Below are positions 45,917 through 53,283 of a stretch of 64,000 nt of DNA, in pieces. Below the pieces are notes generated by a model. That model ran no database searches. It was given only the letters and a program-made list of their open reading frames with translations, and was not told the DNA's origin. Source of the stretch: Euzebya pacifica (GTDB lineage: Bacteria; Actinomycetota; Nitriliruptoria; Euzebyales; Euzebyaceae); contig NZ_CP031165.1 of the NCBI RefSeq assembly GCF_003344865.1, positions 5,523,910 to 5,587,909 of the forward strand. The letters are read 5' to 3'. Made by a program: the position numbers and the translations under genes. How positions within the stretch are numbered: the first letter of the stretch is position 1; every line of letters starts with the position of its first letter.

Positions 45917-46153
45917 ATGGCCGACCACAAAGGGCTGGACGAGTTCCCCGACATCCTCACCGCCGCCCATGTCGCGGAGATGCTGGGCATGAACCTGGAC
46001 TACGTCCGCAAGATGTCGCGACAGGGCAAGATCCCCGCCCACAAGATGCCGGGTGGTCGCGCGTTCAGGTACTTCAAGGACGAGGTCGTGGAGTGGCTGC
46101 GCGGGCTGCCGGCCCACGAGACCGAGGTCGAGGAGCAGGCCTCTTCCGGCTGA
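45917..46153 (+). CDS. Small helix-turn-helix protein (excisionase/BldC-like)
   Basis: The 78-residue protein is one MerR-like winged helix: ILTAAHVAEMLGMNLDYVRKMSRQGKIPAHKMPGG then FRYFKDEVVEWLRG. The same fold is found in phage excisionases and in BldC-type developmental regulators of actinobacteria. There is no integrase or att site nearby, so a chromosomal regulator is more likely. A TAGACT -10-like box lies at 45876-45881 and GAGGAG before the ATG. Confidence 0.87.
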   Translation: MADHKGLDEFPDILTAAHVAEMLGMNLDYVRKMSRQGKIPAHKMPGGRAFRYFKDEVVEWLRGLPAHETEVEEQASSG

Positions 46154-46187
46154 CGTAAGCCCAGCCCGAGCCGGTCAGGCGGGCCGG

Positions 46188-46730
46188 TCAAGCCAACCAG
46201 GCGAGCGCCACGCGGGACAGCGGCACCACTCGTTGGCCCTGACGGCTGTCGAGCAGCACGTGGTCGGCGGCGACGGCCATCACGACGCCCTCGACCTGCA
46301 GCCCGTCGTCGAGCACGAGCACGACCGGCGCGGCCGCGACCTCGTGCTCGGTCAAGCGGGCGACGAACGTCCGTGGGCCGGGGCCCGGTGGGACCCCACC
46401 CCGATCGGCGGCATGCACGAGGCGCAGCAACGGGTGGGCAGCGACCGCCACGTCGACCCGGCCACGCACCTCCGTCTGCAGCACGATCAGGTCCGTGCCG
46501 GTGTGGGTGACCGCCCCCACGATCGCCATCCCGCCGACGGCCACCTCGACGGTGTCGCCGTGGACCATCCAGGCTCGGGCGACGTCGACGATGCGTCGGG
46601 CACGCCATGCGGCCTGCATGGCCATCGCCTCGTACTCGGCCTGCTCGGCCCGGATCTCCGCGTCCAGCTCGGCCGCCATCCGGCCGAGCTCGAGGTCGAG
46701 CTCCGGCGGCAGCGCATCGTCGTTGCCCAT
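46188..46730 (-). CDS. Conserved-type hypothetical protein with two beta-barrel-like halves
   Basis: The 180-residue protein begins MGNDDALPPELDLELGRMA with a likely coiled coil to residue 45, then two similar beta-rich segments: HGDTVEVAVGGMAIVGAVTHTGTDLIVL and VVLVLDDGLQVEGVVMAVAADHVLLD. The pattern of short strands resembles LSM-like barrels seen in some actinobacterial proteins encoded beside BldC-like genes. No enzyme motif is visible and the function is unknown. It is convergent with the HTH gene and divergent from the methyltransferase. CAGAGT lies eight bases upstream of the ATG. Confidence 0.7.
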   Translation of the reverse strand: MGNDDALPPELDLELGRMAAELDAEIRAEQAEYEAMAMQAAWRARRIVDVARAWMVHGDTVEVAVGGMAIVGAVTHTGTDLIVLQTEVRGRVDVAVAAHPLLRLVHAADRGGVPPGPGPRTFVARLTEHEVAAAPVVLVLDDGLQVEGVVMAVAADHVLLDSRQGQRVVPLSRVALAWLA

Positions 46731-46805
46731 GGCCCAACACTCTGGCACGAGGCGGGTGTGGCACGAGGCGGTTGTCGCTCTCCCCGTGGTGGCAGGATCG
46801 AACCC

Positions 46806-47603
46806 ATGAGCGACCCGTTCGATGGACCCGCCACCAACGCGTGGCGTGCCGAGCTCGAGGCGTGGGCGATCCCCGACGCGATCCTCGGGGCGGCACCGGC
46901 AAACCCCTACGCCTTCCCGACAGGGACGATCACGACGCCGACCGTCGACCCGATGACCACGCCGACCGGCCTGCGCGTCCTCCAACGGCTCTCTCCCGGT
47001 GAGGTACTGCTGGACGTCGGGTGCGGTGCCGGGCGGATCTCCGGCGCGTTCACCACCGACCATCGGGTCGTCGGTGTCGAACCCCGCGACAACCTGGCCG
47101 ACACCGCCACCGAACGGGGGATCGAGGTCCACCGTGGCCGCTGGCCGGAGCTCGCGTCGACGGTGGGCACCGCACCCGTCGTTTTGTCCACCCATGTCCT
47201 CTACGACGTGCAGGACGTCGCCCCGTTCCTCCTCGCCCTCCACCAGGCGGCGCAACGGCGGGTGGTCCTGGAGGTCACCACGACCCATCCGTGGAGCGAC
47301 ACCACCCCGCTGTTCCGCCGGTTCCACGACCTCGACCGTCCCGACGGGCCGACCGTCGAGCTGCTCGTGCGGGTGATCGAGGAGGTGCTGGGGGTCACCG
47401 CCGATGTCGAGGACCACATGCGCCCGAGCGGCCGCTACGACGTACTCGACGACCTCGTCGCCCACCAGCGGCAGCGGCTGTGCCTGACTGCGGACCACGA
47501 CGCCGCGATCGCCGACGCCCTGGCGGACGTCGTCGTGACCGATGGCGACGGTCGGGTGCGCATGCCCGACCAGCCGCTGGCCACCCTGTGGTGGGACAGG
47601 TGA
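46806..47603 (+). CDS. SAM-dependent methyltransferase
   Basis: A 265-residue class I methyltransferase. Motif I is VLLDVGCGAGRISGAF (about 67-82), the acidic end of strand 2 is VVGVEPRDNLADTA, and motif IV is APVVLSTHVLYDVQDV. The N-terminal 55 residues (NAWRAELEAWAIPDAILGAAP) resemble the lid of related small-molecule methyltransferases. The substrate is unknown. CAGGAT, seven bases before the ATG, suggests leaderless translation. The stop overlaps the next GTG (GTGA). Confidence 0.88.
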   Translation: MSDPFDGPATNAWRAELEAWAIPDAILGAAPANPYAFPTGTITTPTVDPMTTPTGLRVLQRLSPGEVLLDVGCGAGRISGAFTTDHRVVGVEPRDNLADTATERGIEVHRGRWPELASTVGTAPVVLSTHVLYDVQDVAPFLLALHQAAQRRVVLEVTTTHPWSDTTPLFRRFHDLDRPDGPTVELLVRVIEEVLGVTADVEDHMRPSGRYDVLDDLVAHQRQRLCLTADHDAAIADALADVVVTDGDGRVRMPDQPLATLWWDR

Positions 47604-48007
47604 GCGACCCGGCAGTCGAGCTGGACCGTGCTGCTTTGCGACGGTTCCTCCGCGAGCGGTACCCCTTCGTCGCCGAGACCGACCACGGGCCGCAGGCGGT
47701 CGCGGCTGGTGAGTGCGACCGCTGTGGCCACGAGCCACGCATGGTCCAGCCGTGCGGACCGCCACCCGCCGACCTGTCCGGCCCGGCCACCCCCGACTGG
47801 GCCCTCGGTCGGCGGTGCGCGGTCGCCGCTGGCGTGGAGGGGTGGTGCGACGGCCATGCCGACGAGGCGGCCGAGGCGATCGCCTGGCTGCAGGCGCTGC
47901 CGGTCGAGGCCGACGACATCGCCCGGCTGTGGTGGATCGCCACGGGGGAGGTCAGGGCCACCCCGGACGCCGCACGCCGGGCCCGAGCCCTCCTCGCCGG
48001 CTCCTGA
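47600..48007 (+). CDS. Hypothetical protein with CxxC, coupled to the methyltransferase
   Basis: A 135-residue soluble protein from a GTG that overlaps the methyltransferase stop. ALRRFLRERYPFVAETDHG forms an N-terminal helix, then AGECDRCGHEPRMVQPCGP carries a CxxC plus another Cys, and RRCAVAAGVEGWCDGHADEA two more Cys with His, which could bind zinc. The C-terminal half is helical (EAIAWLQALPVEADDIARLWWIATG). I do not recognise a family. The tight coupling suggests a shared task with the methyltransferase. Confidence 0.65.
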   Translation: MSDPAVELDRAALRRFLRERYPFVAETDHGPQAVAAGECDRCGHEPRMVQPCGPPPADLSGPATPDWALGRRCAVAAGVEGWCDGHADEAAEAIAWLQALPVEADDIARLWWIATGEVRATPDAARRARALLAGS

Positions 48008-48102
48008 CGGCATCGGTGCCCGGCGGCGTCGGCGGCGTCGCTCCGGCGTGGCACCGGCCGACGGGGTGACTCCCACCGACCGACCCGCACGGCCACGCGG
48101 CG

Positions 48103-48108
48103 TACAGT
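48103..48108 (+). promoter_or_regulatory. -10-like box, leaderless promoter of the LOG-family gene
   Basis: TACAGT lies seven bases before the ATG at 48116. Confidence 0.5.
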
Positions 48109-48115
48109 GCCCGCG

Positions 48116-48685
48116 ATGACCTCCCGCCCCGACCCGACGACCTTCGCCGTCTGTGTGTTCACCGCCTCCTCCGAGCGGGTGGCCGACAGCTACCGCTCCC
48201 TGGCCCGCGACGTGGGTGCAGCCATCGCCGGGGCCGGCTGGCGGCTGGTCTACGGCGGCGGCCAGGTCGGGCTGATGGGCGAGGTCGCCCGGGCGGCCCT
48301 GGCCGCCGGGGGCGGCGTCACCGGCATCATCCCGCACTCGCTGAACCGTCGCGAGGTCGCCTTCGACGACATCGACGACCTGGTGCTGTGCGACACCCTC
48401 GCCGAGCGCAAGCAGCTGATGGACGACCGCACCGACGCCTACGTCGTGCTGCCGGGTGGGATCGGCACCCTCGACGAGCTCGTCGAGGTCCTGACCACCC
48501 GGTCGCTCGGCTACCACGCCAAGGCCATCGTGCTGGTCGACGTCGACGGCTACTGGGCACCGCTGCACGCCCTGCTGGACCACATGGTCGACGCCGGCAC
48601 CCTGCGCCCTGACGTCCGCGACCTCGTCGAGACCGTGACCGACCTCGACGGCATGGTCGAGCGCCTCTCCAAGGAAACCCCGTGA
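48116..48685 (+). CDS. LOG-family cytokinin-riboside-monophosphate phosphoribohydrolase-like protein
   Basis: A 189-residue Rossmann-fold hydrolase. FAVCVFTASSERV and RLVYGGGQVGLMGEVARAAL give the N-terminal binding site, and VLPGGIGTLDELVEVLT the PGGxGTxxE signature. LOG proteins release the base from cytokinin nucleotides; in bacteria without cytokinin signalling they may cleave AMP or other nucleotides. The family was once mis-annotated as lysine decarboxylase. The start and its seven-base TACAGT spacing fit a leaderless mRNA. The stop overlaps the amidotransferase start. Confidence 0.9.
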   Translation: MTSRPDPTTFAVCVFTASSERVADSYRSLARDVGAAIAGAGWRLVYGGGQVGLMGEVARAALAAGGGVTGIIPHSLNRREVAFDDIDDLVLCDTLAERKQLMDDRTDAYVVLPGGIGTLDELVEVLTTRSLGYHAKAIVLVDVDGYWAPLHALLDHMVDAGTLRPDVRDLVETVTDLDGMVERLSKETP

Positions 48686-49380
48686 CCCGCCTGCTCGTCG
48701 TCCAGCACCTGCCCCACGAGCACGAGGGCGTGCTCGGCGAGGTGCTGGTCACCCGTGACCTCGACGTCGTCCGTTGCCGGGCCTGGGCCGAGCCGGTTCC
48801 CACGACGCTGGAGGGGATGGACGCGCTGGTCGTGCTCGGTGGGGACATGAACACCGACGAGGAGGCGGACTGGCCGCACCTCCGCGAGGTCCGTGACCTC
48901 CTCCGGGTGGCGCTGGACGAGGCCGTCCCCACCCTCGGCCTGTGCCTTGGCGCCCAGCTGCTGGCCGAGGCCGGCGGCGGGTCCGTCCATCACGGGACCC
49001 CCGAGATCGGCTGGATCCCGATCGAGCAGACCGACGAGGGTCGGGCCGACCCGGTCGTCTCCGCGGTCCCCGACGGCACGCCGTTCTTCAACGCCCACGC
49101 CGACTACGTGTCCCTGCCGCCCGGCGCGGCCCTGTTGTCACGGTCGACAGACACCGACGTGCATGCCTTCCGGTTGTCCGCAGCGCTCGGGCTGCAGCAC
49201 CACCCGGAGATCGACGCGTCGTTCGTCGCCGGGTACGTCGAGGCGCCCGGTGTGGCCCGGTACCTCGGCGCGAACGGCTGGACGCCGGAGGAGCTGGTGA
49301 GCGAGGCCCGTCGACGCAACGCCGCGCATCGTGCCGCGGGGCAGGCCCTGTTCGAGGCGTGGGTGGACTCCATCGGCTGA
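48682..49380 (+). CDS. Class I glutamine amidotransferase-like protein
   Basis: A 232-residue GATase. The oxyanion strand LVVLGGDMNTDEEADWP, the nucleophile elbow TLGLCLGAQLLAEAGGG (Cys near residue 92) and the catalytic His-Glu pair in LGLQHHPEIDASF form a complete triad. It resembles GMP-synthase-type amidotransferase domains that stand alone in many genomes; the acceptor enzyme is unknown. The GTG overlaps the LOG stop (GTGA), so both come from one transcript. Confidence 0.9.
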   Translation: MTRLLVVQHLPHEHEGVLGEVLVTRDLDVVRCRAWAEPVPTTLEGMDALVVLGGDMNTDEEADWPHLREVRDLLRVALDEAVPTLGLCLGAQLLAEAGGGSVHHGTPEIGWIPIEQTDEGRADPVVSAVPDGTPFFNAHADYVSLPPGAALLSRSTDTDVHAFRLSAALGLQHHPEIDASFVAGYVEAPGVARYLGANGWTPEELVSEARRRNAAHRAAGQALFEAWVDSIG

Positions 49381-49392
49381 GCCCCGCAGGGG

Positions 49393-49401
49393 TTGTCCAC
49401 A
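49393..49401 (+). promoter_or_regulatory. DnaA-box-like sequence upstream of the ssb paralogue
   Basis: TTGTCCACA, the form of DnaA box favoured in high-GC actinobacteria, about 90 bases before the start at 49491. A similar box lies upstream of dnaB. Confidence 0.4.
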
Positions 49402-49490
49402 GCCAGCACGAAACAGTCGGACGGGGTCCCGGGCAGCTGCCTACGGTGCGCTCATCGCACCCAACCAGCGTCCAGAAAGGACCCAGTGCC

Positions 49491-49943
49491 ATGACCAACA
49501 CCATCACCGTGTCGGGCAACCTGACCGCCGACCCCGAGCTGCGCCGCACCGGCGCCGAGGTGCCGTTCGCGAGGATGCGCGTCGCGGTCAGCCGCCGTAC
49601 ACAGAACGCCGACACCAAGGAGTGGGAGGACCGCCAGGACGGCTTCTTCAACGTGACGGCCTGGCGCGACCTCGGCCAGCACGCCGCCACGGCGCTGCGC
49701 AAGGGTGACCGGGTCACCGTCACCGGCAGGATGATGCGCCGCCCCTACGAGGCCGACCTCGGCGAGGGGAAGACCGAGACCCGCTACACCCACGAGATCG
49801 AGGCCGAGGACCTCGGGCCGTCGCTGCGCTGGCAGGCCTGGACCCGGCTGGAGCCCCGCCCCGTTGCCGTCCCCCAGGACCGTGGTGAGGGCGCCGACCC
49901 AGCCGTCGACTCGGTGCCGGAGCTTGCCGAGCGCGCTGCCTGA
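49491..49943 (+). CDS. Single-stranded DNA-binding protein paralogue lacking the acidic C-terminal tip
   Basis: A 150-residue OB-fold protein: NTITVSGNLTADPELRRTGAEVPF and FNVTAWRDLGQHAATALRKGDRVTVTGRM are SSB strands. The tail after residue 118 is short and ends VPELAERAA, with no DD(I/V)PF tip for binding repair and replication partners. Many actinobacteria have a second such SSB with a specialised role, for example in competence, sporulation or stress. The main ssb is 0.5 kb downstream. The ATG follows an AGAAAGGA site, and a DnaA-box-like sequence is upstream. Confidence 0.9.
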   Translation: MTNTITVSGNLTADPELRRTGAEVPFARMRVAVSRRTQNADTKEWEDRQDGFFNVTAWRDLGQHAATALRKGDRVTVTGRMMRRPYEADLGEGKTETRYTHEIEAEDLGPSLRWQAWTRLEPRPVAVPQDRGEGADPAVDSVPELAERAA

Positions 49944-50014
49944 CGCGGCGCCGCCCGAGCCGGGCCGGCGCCGACCGGACAGGCCCTGCCCGAGCCGATC
50001 AGCCGGGAGCGGTG

Positions 50015-50020
50015 TACGCT
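50015..50020 (+). promoter_or_regulatory. Possible -10 box of the rpsF-ssb operon
   Basis: TACGCT about 80 bases upstream of rpsF, leaving a leader long enough for autoregulation. A well-matched -35 is not obvious. Confidence 0.35.
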
Positions 50021-50100
50021 TTCGCGTCCGTCCTGTCCTCCACGCATGCGAACCGCGCATTCGACGTGAGGACCGCTACTAGCCCAAAGGATGGTTTGCG

Positions 50101-50403
50101 ATGCGAACCTACGAACTCATGATGATCTCCCGCGGCGACCTCGACGATGTCGCGGTCGACACCAACATCCGCCGGTTCACCGGCCTGATCGGCGAGCAGG
50201 GCGGCAAGGTCCTCAACGTCGACCACTGGGGCAAGCGCGAGTTTGCCTACGAGATCAACCACATGAACAGCGGCTTCTACACCGTTGTCGACCTCGAGAT
50301 CGAGAGCGACGGCCTGAAGGAGCTCGACCGCCAGCTCGGCAACGCCGAAGAGGTCGTGCGCCACAAGTTCGTGCGCCCCGAGGTCCGCAGCAAGAAGATC
50401 TGA
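50101..50403 (+). CDS. rpsF: 30S ribosomal protein S6
   Basis: The 100-residue protein begins MRTYELMMISRGDLDD and contains GGKVLNVDHWGKREFAYEIN and SGFYTVVDLEI, the S6 fold that pairs with S18 in the 30S platform. Length is normal. AAAGGATG lies before the ATG. It is followed by ssb after 97 bases. The partner S18 gene is 2.9 kb away rather than directly behind ssb. Confidence 0.97.
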   Translation: MRTYELMMISRGDLDDVAVDTNIRRFTGLIGEQGGKVLNVDHWGKREFAYEINHMNSGFYTVVDLEIESDGLKELDRQLGNAEEVVRHKFVRPEVRSKKI

Positions 50404-50500
50404 CCCGGCTGGTCGGGCGAGCTCGCCCGATCCGGCGGCTGCCGCTGTCGCACCCCTGTGGTACGAATCCTCCAACTTCAGTCCGAGGAGCACACACACT

Positions 50501-50956
50501 GTGGCGAACGAGCAGAACAACATCACCGTCATCGGCAACCTCACCAAGGATCCCGACCTCCGCTACACGCAGTCCGGCATCGCCGTGGCCAGCCTGAGCG
50601 TCGCCGTCAACCGGCGCGTGCGGAACAAGGACACCAACGAGTGGGAAGACAAGCTCGACGGGTACTTCGACATCAACATCTGGCGTGACCACGCCGAGAA
50701 CGTTGCCGAGTCGCTGAACAAGGGCGATCGCGTCGTCGTGATCGGTCGGCTGACCAAGCGGTCCTGGGAGGACCGCGACGGCCAGACCCGTTGGTCCACC
50801 GAGATCGAGGCCGACGAGATCTGCCCCAGCCTGCGCTGGGCCAAGGCCAGCGTCAGCAAGGTGCGCAGCGGTGGTGGCGGTCCCCGCCCCTCCAGCGGTG
50901 GCGGCAGCGCGCCGCCCCCCGCGGAGCCGCCCACCCCGGACGACGTTCCGTTCTAG
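50501..50956 (+). CDS. ssb: Single-stranded DNA-binding protein
   Basis: The 151-residue primary SSB begins ANEQNNITVIGNLTKDPDLR, has the OB-fold core SLSVAVNRRVRNKDTNEWED and FDINIWRDHAENVAESLNKG, a Gly/Pro-rich linker, and the acidic tip PDDVPF that recruits partners. It protects single-stranded DNA in replication and repair. GTG start with GAGGAG upstream. A terminator hairpin follows 16 bases after the stop. Confidence 0.96.
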   Translation: MANEQNNITVIGNLTKDPDLRYTQSGIAVASLSVAVNRRVRNKDTNEWEDKLDGYFDINIWRDHAENVAESLNKGDRVVVIGRLTKRSWEDRDGQTRWSTEIEADEICPSLRWAKASVSKVRSGGGGPRPSSGGGSAPPPAEPPTPDDVPF

Positions 50957-50972
50957 CGTCCGCGTGGACCAC

Positions 50973-51006
50973 ACGCCCGCCCGCCCCACGAGGGGTCGGC
51001 GGGCGT
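50973..51006 (+). terminator. Terminator hairpin after ssb
   Basis: ACGCCCGCC and GGCGGGCGT, with an inner CCCC-ACGA-GGGG stem, form a long interrupted hairpin. It would stop rpsF-ssb transcription before the arsenic-type genes and so separate rpsF-ssb from rpsR-rplI. Confidence 0.7.
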
Positions 51007-51137
51007 TCTGCGTGTCAGAGGACATCGACTAGACCCGTGATCCGGTTTGCGCGAGCTTTATTTGATCTAACTATTCCTCGTACATATTGTGGTGCTGCGG
51101 CAGCCGCCGTCCCACCACCGCAGCGAGGAGCGTTCCG

Positions 51138-51779
51138 ATGAGCCAAGAGCCACTCACCACCGAGCAGGAGTACCTGGTCAGCACCAGCACCAGCCGGCTG
51201 CACGACCAGTTCGCCCATGTCGCCGGCCGCGAGACCATCGAACGGTTGATCCGCGAATCCCTGGTGCACCTCAGCAACTCCAGCGTCACCAAGTGGCTGC
51301 CCGTGCTGGCGGAACGATTCGCCGCCGACCAGCTCCGCGCCCTGGCCAAGCTCGACAACCTGCTGGACACCGACCGGCCGCACGTGTTGTTCCTGTGCGT
51401 CCAGAACGCCGGGCGATCACAGATGGCCGCCGCGTGGACCACCCACCTCTCCGGCGGCGAGGTGGAGGTGTTCTCGGGCGGGTCGGAGCCGGCGAGTCAG
51501 GTCAATCCCGCCGCCGTCGCGGCCATGCAGGAAGTCGGCATCGACATCGCAGCCGCCTACCCCAAGCCGTGGACCGACGACATCGTGCGCGCAGCCGACG
51601 TCGTGATCACCATGGGCTGCGGGGACGCCTGCCCGATCTTCCCCGGCAAGCGCTACGAGGACTGGGTCATCACCGACCCGGCCGGCAAGGACGTGGAGGC
51701 CATTCGCCCGATCCGCGACGAGATCAAGGCCCGCGTGGAGACCCTGCTGGCCGATCTCCGCACCCGCACTCCCGCCTGA
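51138..51779 (+). CDS. Arsenate reductase (LMW-phosphatase fold) with N-terminal helical domain
   Basis: A 213-residue protein. Residues 1-78 are a three-helix domain (YLVSTSTSRLHDQFAHVAG, ETIERLIRESLVHLSN, VTKWLPVLAERFAADQLRAL) common in mycothiol-using actinobacterial arsenate reductases. Residues 80-213 are the LMW-phosphatase-like ArsC domain: nucleophile loop LFLCVQNAGRSQMAA (Cys87, Arg93) and the second redox cysteines in VITMGCGDACPIFPG. It reduces arsenate to arsenite, probably with mycothiol and mycoredoxin. It is preceded by an AT-rich stretch (51055-51095) unlike its surroundings. A second ArsC follows. Confidence 0.88.
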   Translation: MSQEPLTTEQEYLVSTSTSRLHDQFAHVAGRETIERLIRESLVHLSNSSVTKWLPVLAERFAADQLRALAKLDNLLDTDRPHVLFLCVQNAGRSQMAAAWTTHLSGGEVEVFSGGSEPASQVNPAAVAAMQEVGIDIAAAYPKPWTDDIVRAADVVITMGCGDACPIFPGKRYEDWVITDPAGKDVEAIRPIRDEIKARVETLLADLRTRTPA

Positions 51780-51790
51780 CCCCCGCACGG

Positions 51791-51810
51791 GGATTTGGTT
51801 CAACAAATCC
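51791..51810. promoter_or_regulatory. Palindromic operator-like site upstream of the second arsenate reductase gene
   Basis: GGATTTG and CAAATCC flank GTTCAA. It lies just ahead of a TAGGCT -10-like box (51818-51823) and about 50 bases before the gene at 51861. ArsR-family operators are often TTTGAN-type palindromes, so binding by an ArsR protein is plausible. Confidence 0.55.
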
Positions 51811-51860
51811 TCGCCCTTAGGCTGCAGGCCGTTCGTGTCCCTGCCCGACCGGAGCTTCCC

Positions 51861-52298
51861 ATGACCACCGCCCACGACCGTCCCGCCACCGACCGGCCCA
51901 GCGTGCTCTTCCTCTGCGTCCACAACGCCGGCCGGTCGCAGATGGCCGCCGGCTGGACCCAGCACCTCGCCGGCGGCGCCGTCGACGTCTTCTCCGGTGG
52001 GTCCGAGCCGGCCGACCAGGTCAACCCAGCGGCCGTGGAGGCGATGCAGGAGGTCGGGATCGACATCACCTCGGCCCAGCCGACCCGCTGGACCGACGAC
52101 GAGGTCCGCGCCGCGGACGTCGTGATCACGATGGGCTGTGGCGACACCTGCCCCGTCTTCCCGGGCAAGCGCTACGAGGACTGGCCCATCTCCGACCCCG
52201 CCGGCAAGGGAGTTGAGTCGGTCCGCCCGATCCGCGACGAGATCAAGGGCCGGGTCGAGGCGCTCCTGACCAGTCTGCAGGTGCCGGTGGCCGGATGA
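51861..52298 (+). CDS. Arsenate reductase (LMW-phosphatase fold), short form
   Basis: A 145-residue ArsC close to the C-terminal half of the gene upstream: LFLCVHNAGRSQMAAGW (Cys19, Arg25), VFSGGSEPADQVNPAAVEAMQEVGID and VITMGCGDTCPVFPG. The N-terminal helical domain is absent, so the pair look like paralogues, one with and one without it. The stop overlaps the ArsR-fusion start (ATGA). No arsenite efflux gene (arsB, acr3) lies in the window. Confidence 0.9.
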   Translation: MTTAHDRPATDRPSVLFLCVHNAGRSQMAAGWTQHLAGGAVDVFSGGSEPADQVNPAAVEAMQEVGIDITSAQPTRWTDDEVRAADVVITMGCGDTCPVFPGKRYEDWPISDPAGKGVESVRPIRDEIKGRVEALLTSLQVPVAG

Positions 52299-53002
52299 TG
52301 GAGCCCACGCCGTCGACGGCGTTGCCCGATCCGGCGGACGCGTCCCGTGCCGACCGTGCCCGGGTGCACGCCGCGCTCGGCGACCCGATCCGGCTGGCGA
52401 TCGTCGAGGCCCTGCTCGACAGCGACCTCGCACCCGACGAGGTTGCGGCGTCGCTGCGCATGCCGCCCAACGGCCTGGCCCACCACCTGAAGGTCCTGGA
52501 CCAGGCCGGCCTCGTGCAGCGGCAGCGGTCCCACGCCGACGGCCGGCGCCGCTACCTGGTGCTGGACCGCTCGCGACTCGACGGGCTCATCGGCGCCCGC
52601 TCGTGGACCGCGTCCTCGGTGCTGTTCGTGTGCACCGCCAACGCTGCCCGTTCGCAGATGGCGGCGGCGATCTGGCAGTCCGTGTCACCGGTGCCCGCCA
52701 CCTCCGCCGGCCACATGCCAGCCGACGCGGTCCCCGACGCGACGGTCGCGCTGCTGCGCCGCCACGGACTGCCCGAACCAGCCGACGGCCCCCGCGGGTA
52801 CGCCGACATCACCACCCCGCCGCAGCTCGTCGTCTCGGTCTGCGACCTCGCCAGGGAGGCGGGTCCGCCGTTCGAGGCCCCGCGCCTGCACTGGTCGATC
52901 CCCGACCCGCTGGCCGACGGTCGCCAGGAGGCCTTCGACCACGCCTTCGACGAGCTCCAGCGGCGCATCCACGCCCTCGCACCCCGCGTGACCGCCGCCT
53001 GA
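52295..53002 (+). CDS. ArsR-type regulator fused to an LMW-phosphatase-like domain
   Basis: A 235-residue fusion. Residues about 20-98 are an ArsR winged helix: HAALGDPIRLAIVEALL, DEVAASLRMPPNGLAHHLKVLDQAGLVQ and RRYLVLD. Residues 105-235 are an LMW-phosphatase/arsenate-reductase-like domain with VLFVCTANAARSQMAAAIW (Cys113, Arg119) and SVCDLAREAG. The winged helix has no cysteine, so the metalloid-sensing ELCVCDL motif is missing; the only cysteines are in the catalytic half. It may sense substrate through that domain. It probably controls this cassette, including itself, through the palindrome at 51791. Confidence 0.87.
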   Translation: MMEPTPSTALPDPADASRADRARVHAALGDPIRLAIVEALLDSDLAPDEVAASLRMPPNGLAHHLKVLDQAGLVQRQRSHADGRRRYLVLDRSRLDGLIGARSWTASSVLFVCTANAARSQMAAAIWQSVSPVPATSAGHMPADAVPDATVALLRRHGLPEPADGPRGYADITTPPQLVVSVCDLAREAGPPFEAPRLHWSIPDPLADGRQEAFDHAFDELQRRIHALAPRVTAA

Positions 53003-53069
53003 GCGCACCGCCTCCATCGCAGGGCCCGCGGCCAACCGTCCCGGGCTGTGCCCGATCCGTCGGCCGTGC

Positions 53070-53075
53070 TACCCT
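53070..53075 (+). promoter_or_regulatory. Possible -10 box of rpsR-rplI with a long leader
   Basis: TACCCT lies about 210 bases before the rpsR start. It would be needed because the operon is cut off from the rpsF promoter. The 53003-53283 gap contains no gene. Confidence 0.35.
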
Positions 53076-53283
53076 CGTTGGCTGATTGCCTCGGTGCCGT
53101 TAACGCCGGGCGGTGAGTGGGGCGCATTCGACGCCCGCTCGACCCCGCCCGTCCCGGCTGGGGCCCTTCATCCAAGGCTCCGCCACCTCACCGTTGCGCG
53201 GGGCGCGGGCTCATCCCGCTCTTCCAGACCCCTCCAGGCCCACCGCCCACGGGCCCTTCCCCATCCAGCACAAAGGACGACCC

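Noticed and set aside
45917-46153. Excisionase of an integrated element
   Set aside because: No integrase, direct repeats or tRNA attachment site nearby; the small HTH fits BldC-like regulators equally well.
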